From the NCBI RefSeq assembly GCF_900112065.1, contig NZ_FOKE01000005.1, positions 186,001 through 250,000 of the forward strand: a DNA stretch of 64,000 bases. Direction: 5' to 3'. The notes under the pieces are model-generated. The model was not told the DNA's origin, searched no databases, and saw only the letters and a list, made by a program, of their open reading frames with translations. The position numbers were made by a program, and so were the translations under genes. Positions 35,710-43,475 of the stretch are shown here, piece after piece. How positions within the stretch are numbered: position 1 is the first letter of the stretch; the number at the start of each line of letters is the position of its first letter. This DNA comes from Cohnella sp. OV330. Its GTDB lineage: Bacteria > Bacillota > Bacilli > Paenibacillales > Paenibacillaceae.

Positions 35710-35713
35710 TTGT
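35654..35713 (-). repeat. 12-bp tandem repeat at the 5' end of a gene
   Basis: Five adjoining 12-bp units on the plus strand: GTGTTCAATTGC twice, GTCTTCGTTTCC, GTGTTCGTTTCC, GTCTTCACTTGT. They encode four-residue repeats (TETNTETKTQLNTQLNT) just after the GTG start. The unit length is a multiple of three, so copy-number change would keep the frame. Confidence 0.9.
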
Positions 35714-35818
35714 GAATCCTCCTCGCTGCAGATGATGTTCTCCCTTAACGGACGGACAGAGCGACCCGAGTTTCGGGCGCTCTGCCGCTCCATGCCTTTG
35801 CCGTCGCTTAACGCAATC

Positions 35819-37438
35819 TTACTTTTTGTTCTCTGCCCACCAGGCGTCGATTTGTTTTTGCAGCTCTGCTTGCACCTTCTCAATGCCTGCGCTTTTCAGC
35901 TTTGCGTTGCGCTCGTCGAGGAGCTTTTCCGGATTTTTGACGGCGCCGGTGAAGATAGACTGGTACTCGGTGACGACGGCGGTCATTTGCGTAATCTCGT
36001 TTTTCACGTTGGCCTCGTCGAATACGAAGCCCATGAGCGGGAAGCGCTTGGCGTCGTTGTTGAACTTCTCCCAGCTCGTGTACAGATCGTCGGGTTGGCC
36101 GGGCTTCAGGTAGTTGAGCAGCTGATTGCCGACGACCCACGACGTGCCGGGGTTGTAGCCGCTGTCGGCGATCGGCTCGATGCGGTTCTCGCCGACCTTT
36201 TTATAGTGCTTGTCTTCGATGCCGTTGACGAACAGGTTGATGACGTACGGATCGGTGTGCAGGTAATTCAGCACCATCATCGCGCGGTCCGGATCCTTGG
36301 ACGTCCGGGAGATCGCGAACATCGAGCCTGCGGCCAGGTCCGTCGTGACGATCGGCTCTTCGACGACATGGGACACGTAGTCGTACTTGCTATCCGTTGC
36401 TAGCTTCATCTCGATGTCGGCGCCCGGCTTCCAGGTTGCGGCCTGTACCCAGATCTTGCCTTCCTTCTGCAGATCGTTGACGGTCGTCGTGCTCGTCGCC
36501 GCGTCGGCGTTAATGTAGCCCTTCTCGTAGAAGCTGCGGAACAATCCGACTTCCTGCTTGTTGATGTCCGCGATCTCGGGATCGAGCACCGATTTGACCT
36601 TCATCTCGTCGGACGATTTGTAATCGAGCAGGAACATCGGCGTCTTCGCCGGCGCCGGGCCGATCGGCCGGTAGTTGCCGCGCGTCTCGTACATCATGAA
36701 GCCGCCGCCGAAGTTGCCCGAGCCGCCTGCCACGTAATAAGGGATGATGCCGGGCTCGCCTGCCTTGACCTTCTCCATCCAGGGCTCGAGGTCGGCCATC
36801 GTGTTGATGCTGTCGATCGGAATCTGGTACTTGTCGACGATGTCCTTGCGGTAGGTTAGCGCCTTGCCCTGCGTGATTTCCTTGTTCGTCGGGATCGCGT
36901 ACAGCTTGCCCTTCAGGCGCGGCGCCTCGAGATAGAGCGGGTTCAGGCGGTCCTTGATGCCCTGCCCGTACTTCGCCAGCAGGTCGTCCAGCTCGACGAA
37001 GGCGCCCTTGGAAACGTTGCCAAAGAAGTTCAGCCAAGAGGCCGTGAAGACGAGATCCATCTTTTCCCCGGTATTCATCATCAGCTCGGTGCGGTTCTTA
37101 TAGTCGCTCGAGGCGATCGGCTGCAGCTTGACCGTCGCGTTGATTTTTTCCTTGAAAAATTCGTTCAGCTTCGCTTCGACGAGCGCGTCGTCCGCCTGCG
37201 GCTTGCCGAAGTAGACGATCGACACCTCGTACGGGGCGAGCTCGCTCGGCGCGGCGCTCTCGGACGGAGCTGCGCTGCCTGTAGCGGATGCGCTGGCGCT
37301 GGGCGCGGCGGAACTTGCCGGAGGCGAGGAAGCCTCCTTGTCATTGCCGCTGCCGCCGGCGCAAGCCTGCAGCATCGTGGCGAAGGCGAAGACGAGCGCC
37401 AATGCCGGGATATGCCTTTTCGTTTTTTTCGCGTTCAT
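35819..37438 (-). CDS. Oligosaccharide ABC transporter solute-binding lipoprotein
   Basis: A 539-residue LplA/YtcQ-type binding protein. The signal peptide ends with lipobox LQACA, and a Ser/Ala/Pro-rich spacer of about 40 residues tethers the domain. The core has VSIVYFGKPQADDALVEAKL at its start. The C-terminus (LDERNAKLKSAGIEKVQAELQKQIDAWWAENKK) is typical of the DUF3502-type tail in this family. It follows two permease genes, as in other importers of plant or microbial oligosaccharides. GGAGG precedes the ATG. Given the GH9 and PL8 enzymes nearby, products of their activity are likely ligands; this is inference. Confidence 0.93.
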   Translation of the reverse strand: MNAKKTKRHIPALALVFAFATMLQACAGGSGNDKEASSPPASSAAPSASASATGSAAPSESAAPSELAPYEVSIVYFGKPQADDALVEAKLNEFFKEKINATVKLQPIASSDYKNRTELMMNTGEKMDLVFTASWLNFFGNVSKGAFVELDDLLAKYGQGIKDRLNPLYLEAPRLKGKLYAIPTNKEITQGKALTYRKDIVDKYQIPIDSINTMADLEPWMEKVKAGEPGIIPYYVAGGSGNFGGGFMMYETRGNYRPIGPAPAKTPMFLLDYKSSDEMKVKSVLDPEIADINKQEVGLFRSFYEKGYINADAATSTTTVNDLQKEGKIWVQAATWKPGADIEMKLATDSKYDYVSHVVEEPIVTTDLAAGSMFAISRTSKDPDRAMMVLNYLHTDPYVINLFVNGIEDKHYKKVGENRIEPIADSGYNPGTSWVVGNQLLNYLKPGQPDDLYTSWEKFNNDAKRFPLMGFVFDEANVKNEITQMTAVVTEYQSIFTGAVKNPEKLLDERNAKLKSAGIEKVQAELQKQIDAWWAENKK

Positions 37439-37542
37439 TGCGTAACCCTCCTGGTATTTAATTCAGATTATATAGATCGGCCGGGAATCGGCATAGCGAG
37501 CGTGCCTGCGGCCGGGACTACCGGTATGCGACGAGCTTCGGA

Positions 37543-38454
37543 TCAACCTTTGACGGCGCCGATCGTGAGCCCTTTGACGAAGTACTTTTGAAAAAAAGGA
37601 TAGACCAGCAGGATCGGGCCCATGCCGACGACCGCCATCGCCATTTGCAGCGATTCGTTCGGCAGATCGCGCATCATCTCCGGATTTTGCGCCGCCAGCT
37701 GCACGTTTTCCCGCAAGTACTGGATGTCGTTCAGCACGCGGATCATGAGAAACTGGACCGGGTACTTGTCCGCGGCTCGGATGAACAGCAGCGCGTTGAA
37801 CCAGTCGTTCCAGAAAAGGATCGTGCTGAACAGCGCCATCGTCGCCATGACCGGGAGCGAGAGCGGCAGAACGATGCGGATAAAGATCCGCAGCTCCCCG
37901 GCGCCGTCGATCCGGGCCGACTCGATGAGCGCGGGATGGATCGTCGTCTGGAAAAAGGTGCGCATGATGATGACGTTAAACGGAACGATGAGCAGCGGCA
38001 GAAGGAGCGACAGGTAATTGTCAAGCAGACCGAGCCCCTGCGTGAACACGATGTACTTGCTGACGATGCCGCCGCTGAACAGCATCGTGAAGAACAGGAA
38101 GAAGGTGAAAAACGGACGCAGCGGATAGTCCTGACGGGAGATCGGGTACGCGTACAACGCCATCAGCAGCACGCTGAGCAAGGTGCCGGCGGCGGTAATG
38201 CCGATGCTGACGCCGTATGCGCGCAAGATCGTGCCGTAATCCTTGAACAGGCTCTCGTAGGCGATCAGCGACCACTTGGCGGGGAAAAAGCTGTAGCCCC
38301 GGCTCAGCAAGGAATCGTTGTGCGTGAACGAGACGACGATGACCAGCACGACGGGCAGCACGCAGGCCAGCGCCAAGGCGATGAAGCCGCCGTTCAGGGC
38401 GAAGTTGGTGAGCGGCGAGATCGTATTCTCGCGGCGGCTCGCGGTTCTAAGCAT
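37543..38454 (-). CDS. Oligosaccharide ABC transporter permease (YtcP/LplC type)
   Basis: A 303-residue CUT1 permease with six helices. The EAA loop is ALIESARIDGAGELRIFIRIV, and the tail QKYFVKGLTIGAVKG is the conserved YtcP end. It is the second permease of the operon, starting 24 bp after the partner permease and ending 104 bp before the lipoprotein gene. Works with a shared ATPase encoded elsewhere. Confidence 0.93.
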   Translation of the reverse strand: MLRTASRRENTISPLTNFALNGGFIALALACVLPVVLVIVVSFTHNDSLLSRGYSFFPAKWSLIAYESLFKDYGTILRAYGVSIGITAAGTLLSVLLMALYAYPISRQDYPLRPFFTFFLFFTMLFSGGIVSKYIVFTQGLGLLDNYLSLLLPLLIVPFNVIIMRTFFQTTIHPALIESARIDGAGELRIFIRIVLPLSLPVMATMALFSTILFWNDWFNALLFIRAADKYPVQFLMIRVLNDIQYLRENVQLAAQNPEMMRDLPNESLQMAMAVVGMGPILLVYPFFQKYFVKGLTIGAVKG

Positions 38455-38478
38455 AGCTATAGTTCACCTCTTTTTTTA

Positions 38479-39408
38479 CTAGAACAGGGCTTGATCCTTG
38501 TCGATCTTGCGCACCGACGCGTTGGTCAGCAGCACGAGCGCGAAGCCGAGCACCGATTGGACAAGCGCCGCCGCGGACGACATGCCGATATCGTTCAGCT
38601 CCTTCAGCGCGCGGTAGACGTATGTGTCGACCGTATCGGTGACGGGATAGAGCGGACCGGCATTCATCGGCACCTGGTAGAACAGGCCGAAGTCGGAGTT
38701 GAACACATGCCCCATGTTCAGGATCGTGATGATAATGATGACCGGCCGGATCGTGGGCAGCGTGATGTGGAAGATCTGCCGCCACTTCGACGCGCCGTCG
38801 ATGACGGAGGCCTCGTAGTATTCGGGATCGATGCCCGCGATCGCCGCGATGTAAATGACGGCGCCGATGCCGACGCCTTTCCAGGCGCTGACGATCGTCA
38901 GGATATAAGGCCAGTATGCCGTCTCGGAGTACCAGAAGACGTGCTCCATGCCGAGCCATTCGACGATCGTGTGATTGAGGAAGCCCTTTTCCGGATTCAG
39001 GAATCCGTATACGAGATAGCTCACGACGACCATCGACAAAAAGTAAGGCATGATCAGAAAAGTCTGGTAGGTTTTCGCCAGCCAGCGGTTGCGGATCTCG
39101 TTGATCGCGACGGCGATCGCCACGGACAGCAGCAGGTTGACGATCATGAAGACGAGGCTGTACGACACCGTATTGCGGGCGATCCGCCAGATCGAGCCCG
39201 AGGTGAACAGAAATTCAAAGTTGTCGAAGCCGACCCAAGGGCTTTTCCAGATGCCGTCGATATAATTGATGTTCTTGAAGGCGATGAACACGCCGAACAT
39301 CGGCAGGTAATTGTTCAGGACGAGCACGGCCAAGGCAGGCACGATCATCAAGGTCAGATACCTGTATTTCCAAAAGAGCTTCCATCTTGCGTGCAACGGG
39401 CGCCACAT
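38479..39408 (-). CDS. Oligosaccharide ABC transporter permease (YteP/LplB type)
   Basis: A 309-residue CUT1 permease. The EAA loop is EYYEASVIDGASKWRQIFHITLP and the C-terminus is VRKIDKDQALF. First gene of the importer operon. The ATG at 39408 has AAAGG directly abutting it, which is too close. An in-frame TTG at 39396 has better spacing to GGATG, so the true start may be four codons later. An isolated TATACT (-10-like) lies at 39423-39428 on the minus strand. Confidence 0.9.
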   Translation of the reverse strand: MWRPLHARWKLFWKYRYLTLMIVPALAVLVLNNYLPMFGVFIAFKNINYIDGIWKSPWVGFDNFEFLFTSGSIWRIARNTVSYSLVFMIVNLLLSVAIAVAINEIRNRWLAKTYQTFLIMPYFLSMVVVSYLVYGFLNPEKGFLNHTIVEWLGMEHVFWYSETAYWPYILTIVSAWKGVGIGAVIYIAAIAGIDPEYYEASVIDGASKWRQIFHITLPTIRPVIIIITILNMGHVFNSDFGLFYQVPMNAGPLYPVTDTVDTYVYRALKELNDIGMSSAAALVQSVLGFALVLLTNASVRKIDKDQALF

Positions 39409-39450
39409 CCTTTCTGTGACTCCAGTATAGATTGGCGGTCCGGCTGCGAC

Positions 39451-39484
39451 GATGATGTATTCCCGTCAGAGTGTGATGTAAAAT
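39451..39484. promoter_or_regulatory. Candidate regulator site, copy 1 (upstream of importer operon)
   Basis: GATGAT at 39451 and GTGTGATGTAAAAT at 39471-39484 have the same order and spacing (20 bp between starts) as at 43333-43366. The two 34-bp stretches match at about 23-24 positions. It lies just upstream of the importer operon -10-like sequence, so the YesN regulator is the obvious candidate to bind it. Confidence 0.5.
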
Positions 39485-39542
39485 GAGATGCCTCCGTCGG
39501 CGGACCGGCGGAAATACAGACTGGCGCTTGGGTGCGAGTTCG

Positions 39543-39770
39543 TTGTTTCTAGCTGAGACCTGTTTGGCGGGGTTGGGTGCGGACGTGCGCTTGTTGTTCC
39601 TAGCTGAGACTTGTTTGGCTGGGGTGGGTGCGGTCGCGCGCTCGATGTTCCTAGGCGAGACTAGTTTGGCGGGGTTGAGTGCGAGCGCGCGCTTGTTGTT
39701 CCTAGCTGAGACTTGTTTGGCGGGGTTGGGTACTATCGCGCGCTCGTTGTTCCTAGGCGAGACTTTTTAG
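39543..39770. repeat. 51-bp tandem repeat array (about 4.5 copies)
   Basis: Units start at 39543, 39594, 39645, 39696 and 39747, each exactly 51 bp, around the core TTGTTCCTAGCTGAGACTTG. Units 1, 2 and 4 carry CTAGCTGAGAC, while 3 and 5 carry CTAGGCGAGAC. One plus-strand reading frame stays open through the array (39483-39770, with LFLAETCLAGLG-type 17-residue repeats), but it has no ribosome site, so I do not call it a gene. The 454-bp gap between importer and kinase genes also has a large imperfect hairpin with 9-bp end arms at 39784-39792 and 39847-39855. Confidence 0.9.
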
Positions 39771-39862
39771 TTGGTCCGGTAAGGGAGGACGCTCCACGAT
39801 GAATATGTCCGCTGATGAATTCCTTTTCATGGCGGATCGTTCAACGGCGTCCTCCGCTCCCG

Positions 39863-41599
39863 CTAATCTCCGCCGGCCTTGGCCGGGATTGTGACGACCG
39901 CCCGCAGCCCGCTCTCCCCGGGACGCTCGTAGCTCAGCCCGTAAGCCTCGCCGAAGTGCAGCCTTACGCGTTCGTGCACGTTGCGGATGCCATAGCCTTT
40001 GTCATGCTCCTCGCCGCTCAGAATCCGGCCGAGCCGCTCCATGTCCACCGGCAGGAAGCCGTTGTCCTCTACCTCGAGCCGGATGTCCTCCCCTGCGCGG
40101 ACCGCGCGGATGACGATCAGTCCTTCGCCGTCCATGCTGCTCACGCTATGGAAAATCGCGTTTTCGACGAGCGGCTGAAGAATGACCTTCGGCGTCATGA
40201 AGGACAAGAGTCCCTCGTCCACCTCCCAGCGCGCCTCGAACGTATCGGGATACCGCTTCATCTGCAGCCGGCAGTACGCCTGCGCATGCTCGAGCTCCTC
40301 GCCGATCGGGATCTCCGTCTTCCCTTTGCTGAGGCCGATCCGCAGCAGCTTGGACAGATCCTTGACCATGTCGCCGACGCCCGGATTGCCGCTGTCGAGC
40401 GCGTACCAATAGATCGAGTCCAGCGTGTTGTACAGCAAATGCGGCGTGATCTGCGAATGGAGCGCGGCGAGCTCGTTTTCCCGCTGCTGGATCTTGATGA
40501 CGTAGTTTTCCTCGATGGAACGGTCCAGCCTGTCGGTCATCTTCAGAAAGGCGCCGTAGAGAATGCCGAACTCGTCCCCCCGCAGCAGGCCGTCGTCGAC
40601 GTCCAGCCGCTTGCCCGGCTCGTAGATCCGCGTAATCTTCGTCAGACGGACGAGCGGACGCACGACGATTCGAAGCAAATACAGCACGAAGGCGAATACG
40701 CACAGGAGGTAAATCGCCGATGCGGCCATAATGATCCATTGGAAGGCGGTCCGTCTGTCGGCGACGGCGCCGAGCGGGATCTGGTACACGAGACGGGTGC
40801 CGAAAGCGGAGCGTCTGGAAAAAGCGTAAAGCAGCTCCTCTCCGCCGCGCTTGTCAAAGTAATAGCCTTCCGTCTCGCCCCGCAGACGATCGGGCATGCC
40901 CCTCATATCGAGCGGCTCTTCTCCGACCTGGATGAGCTGCTCGCCCGAATCGTTGAACAGATAGATGCCGGCATCGTCCGCGAGCCCGACCGAGACGAGG
41001 TCGCGCTTCAGAAGCGCCTCGAGCCTCGAGACGACCAGGAAGCCGAGCGTATCGTCGTAAGCCTTGGGATTGAGCACGGCGCGTACGAGGCTGACGGTCG
41101 GCGCGCCGCCGTCCGTCGACAGCGGGAGCAGCGTCGCCCCGCCCTTCTCCTTCAGCGCACGGGCGGCCCAATCCGGCAGCGCGGCCGTATCCCAGGTTAT
41201 ATACTTGAAGCCGCGGGTTTTGTTGGACAGGTCGAACGGCGCGCTTTTCCCCTCCTTGTTCGTCATATAGAGGGAATATTCCGTGCCGTCGGACGACCAA
41301 CGCTCCAGGACGGCATCCGCCTCCCGCATTTGGCCCAGCGTCTCGATGTTGGTCCAAAACCGGTATTGCCCGTCGTCGCTGAAAAAGTGAGTATCGAGCA
41401 AGGTGACGGTCTTGTCGCTGACGGCGGACAGCGTCTTCTCCAGCGTGACGTGGTTCTGCTTAACGAGTTGAAGGGTCGTCATGCCGACCTCGCCCCGCAT
41501 CGAATCGGACGCCTTGTACGCGGAGATCCAGCCAACGACGAGGAAGGGACAGACGATGAACAGCGCGAACGCGATCGCGACTTTGTATTTGAGCTTCAG
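39863..41599 (-). CDS. YesM-type sensor histidine kinase (probable CTG start)
   Basis: 578 residues. A first helix (KVAIAFALFIVCPFLVVGW) is followed by an extracellular Cache sensor (about 40-300), a second helix (IIMAASAIYLLCVFAFVLYLL), HAMP, a His-kinase domain with ALHSQITPHLLYNTLDSIYWYA (the phospho-His segment) and an HATPase. The usual ATG-based reading (from 41500) would cut off the first helix. In frame upstream the only fitting start is CTG 41597-41599, 7 nt after GGGGA; it overlaps the regulator stop TGA and gives the family-like MKLKYKVA start. Partner of the YesN regulator; probably senses glycan breakdown products. Confidence 0.88.
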   Translation of the reverse strand: MKLKYKVAIAFALFIVCPFLVVGWISAYKASDSMRGEVGMTTLQLVKQNHVTLEKTLSAVSDKTVTLLDTHFFSDDGQYRFWTNIETLGQMREADAVLERWSSDGTEYSLYMTNKEGKSAPFDLSNKTRGFKYITWDTAALPDWAARALKEKGGATLLPLSTDGGAPTVSLVRAVLNPKAYDDTLGFLVVSRLEALLKRDLVSVGLADDAGIYLFNDSGEQLIQVGEEPLDMRGMPDRLRGETEGYYFDKRGGEELLYAFSRRSAFGTRLVYQIPLGAVADRRTAFQWIIMAASAIYLLCVFAFVLYLLRIVVRPLVRLTKITRIYEPGKRLDVDDGLLRGDEFGILYGAFLKMTDRLDRSIEENYVIKIQQRENELAALHSQITPHLLYNTLDSIYWYALDSGNPGVGDMVKDLSKLLRIGLSKGKTEIPIGEELEHAQAYCRLQMKRYPDTFEARWEVDEGLLSFMTPKVILQPLVENAIFHSVSSMDGEGLIVIRAVRAGEDIRLEVEDNGFLPVDMERLGRILSGEEHDKGYGIRNVHERVRLHFGEAYGLSYERPGESGLRAVVTIPAKAGGD

Positions 41600-43242
41600 C
41601 CGTCGTTCCCCTGCCTCTCTTTGCGGTATTCCGCCGGACTTAGACCCGCGTACCGCTTGAACATTCGCCCGAAATGCTCCGGCGATTCATAACCGACGGC
41701 ATAAGCGATCTCGTAGCGCTTTTTGTCGGTCGTCTCGAGCATGCGTTTCGCTTCTTCGATCCGCAATTCCGTGACGAAGTCCCACAGATTTTTGCCGGTC
41801 TCCCGTTTGAACAGGTAGCTCAGGTAAGCCGTGCTGAAATGGACCTCGCTGGCGATGTCCTGAATCTTGAGCGCCGGATCGCGGAATCGTTCGCGGATAA
41901 AGCCGGTAATGCGCGCGAGAATGGTGCGGTCGCGTTCTTGCGTCAATTGGCCGAGCATGGCCGAAACCTCGGGGATGTAGGCGGCGAGCGCCGTCAGCTT
42001 GCCTGCAGCATCCAAGCCGCGGAAGTATGCGTCGGGGTCGAACCTCTGCAGCGACATCCCGTTTGCCCGGCCTTGCTCGAGCAGCAGGCCGTACAGCCGA
42101 TACGCCAGCATGCCGAAGTAGCTGTTGAAGATCTCCGCTTCGTCCTGCAGACGGCGGAGCGTCTGCAGCAGCGCTTCGTCGTTTCCATCCGGCCCTTCAT
42201 CGCGGGTACCGGCCTTCAGCGACTGCGCATAGGCATCTACCTGCGCGATCCAGGCGGCGATGCCGAGATTTTCTCGCGCCTTGCGGTCCTCATAATAGAA
42301 CACGCGCTGCCCTGGATTCGTATGCCGCCATTCCGCGGCGGCGTTCGCTTCGTCCATGAGCTTCGGCAGCATGAACACGTCCGCGTGAAGCGAGCTGATG
42401 CCTACGGTCGTCTCGACGTTCAAGTAGCTTTTCAGATTCATATGGATCATCTGTCCGATCAGATGGAGCTGCGACTCGATGCCCGCGCCGCGCTCGTGCG
42501 CCTGCGGCTCGTCGAACCGAAGGATGGCGACGATCTCGTTGCCGTATCCGCTCAGCGAGAGTCCGCGCCATTCGACGAGGCACTCGTTCAATATATTGAT
42601 GGAGGCGTACTTGAGCAGCTTGCGGCCTTGCAGCGCGATCTCTCTGTCGCTGAAGCCGCCGCGGGTGAGATCCGGCCGGATCGAGACGACCCCGAACAGC
42701 CCGCCCTCCGACTGAGCGCTCAGCAGCGCCGCGAGCGCCTCGCCGTCCTTGGCCGGCAGATCGCCTTCCGTCACGAGCGCCGCCAGCAGCTCGCCCATGC
42801 CCGGCCTGCCCGGCTTCTCGGCGCCGCCGCGCTGCGCCTCGGTCAACGCCAGCGACCGGCGGCCGATCGCCTCGTTCTCGCGCAGCACGCTGCCGACGAC
42901 CCGCAGCAGATCGTCGCGTTCGACCGGCTTGACGAGATAGTCCCGCGCGCCGAGCCGCAGCGATTTTTTCGCGAAGTCGAACTTCTCGTGTGCCGAGATG
43001 ACGATCACCGGCAGGTGGGGCTGCTCCATGTAGATCGTCTCCATCAACTCGATGCCGCTCATGCGGCTCATCTGGATGTCGGTTAGGACCAGATCGAACG
43101 TCTCCATCCGCAAATAATCGATCGCCTCGAAGCCGTTCAGCGCCGTCTCTACGTGCGCGATGTTCAGCTCCGAGCCGAGCAGGAAGTTTTTGATGCCCGT
43201 GCTCACTCTCGGCTCGTCGTCGACGACCAGTATTTTGTGCAT
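41596..43242 (-). CDS. YesN-type response regulator (receiver plus AraC DNA-binding domain)
   Basis: 548 residues. The receiver (1-125) has the acidic pair DDE at residues 8-10, the phosphoacceptor Asp in DLVLTDIQMSRMSG, the switch Ser in VIVISAHEKFDF and Lys in YLVKPVE. A long middle region follows, then a C-terminal AraC pair of HTH motifs (LKIQDIASEVHFSTAYLSYLFKRETG and YEIAYAVGYESPEHFGRMFKRYAG). It precedes and overlaps the kinase gene, diverges from the GH9 gene 233 bp away, and is the likely activator of both enzyme and importer genes. GGGGAGG precedes the ATG. Confidence 0.95.
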   Translation of the reverse strand: MHKILVVDDEPRVSTGIKNFLLGSELNIAHVETALNGFEAIDYLRMETFDLVLTDIQMSRMSGIELMETIYMEQPHLPVIVISAHEKFDFAKKSLRLGARDYLVKPVERDDLLRVVGSVLRENEAIGRRSLALTEAQRGGAEKPGRPGMGELLAALVTEGDLPAKDGEALAALLSAQSEGGLFGVVSIRPDLTRGGFSDREIALQGRKLLKYASINILNECLVEWRGLSLSGYGNEIVAILRFDEPQAHERGAGIESQLHLIGQMIHMNLKSYLNVETTVGISSLHADVFMLPKLMDEANAAAEWRHTNPGQRVFYYEDRKARENLGIAAWIAQVDAYAQSLKAGTRDEGPDGNDEALLQTLRRLQDEAEIFNSYFGMLAYRLYGLLLEQGRANGMSLQRFDPDAYFRGLDAAGKLTALAAYIPEVSAMLGQLTQERDRTILARITGFIRERFRDPALKIQDIASEVHFSTAYLSYLFKRETGKNLWDFVTELRIEEAKRMLETTDKKRYEIAYAVGYESPEHFGRMFKRYAGLSPAEYRKERQGNDG

Positions 43243-43332
43243 GTCCGCTGCCTCCCCGCTGTCCGCGCCGTCTCGCCCGCATCGGACGATACTCCCGTCA
43301 GGTCTAGCCTAAGCCAGGACGCGACGCCTGTC

Positions 43333-43366
43333 GATGATCTTTTTCTCGAAAGGTGTGACGTAAAAT
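43333..43366. promoter_or_regulatory. Candidate regulator site, copy 2 (between yesN-type gene and GH9)
   Basis: GATGAT at 43333 and GTGTGACGTAAAAT at 43353-43366 repeat the layout seen at 39451-39484. It lies in the divergent 233-bp region, 110 bp before the GH9 start, where it could serve GH9 and autoregulate the two-component genes. Confidence 0.5.
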
Positions 43367-43437
43367 CATGCGCGAATAAATCACAAGCGGGCGAGATTAC
43401 ATCCTCGTGCGCGATGGGCGGCGTGATTACGATAGCT

Positions 43438-43452
43438 TTGTAAGCGATTCCA
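43438..43452 (+). promoter_or_regulatory. CcpA cre-like site before GH9 gene
   Basis: TTGTAAGCGATTCCA fits the degenerate cre consensus WTGNAANCGNWNNCW at every position. It is 24 bp before the GH9 start codon, consistent with catabolite repression. Confidence 0.6.
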
Positions 43453-43475
43453 TTAAACGAATGGAGGCCTCGTTA

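Noticed and set aside
37588..39486. Long plus-strand open frame opposite the importer permeases
   Set aside because: Antisense to two clear permease genes, with low-complexity Asp/Gln/Arg composition typical of shadow frames.
39483..39770. 95-codon plus-strand frame through the 51-bp repeats
   Set aside because: The frame stays open because the repeat unit is a multiple of three; there is no ribosome site or family match. Kept as a repeat array, not a gene.
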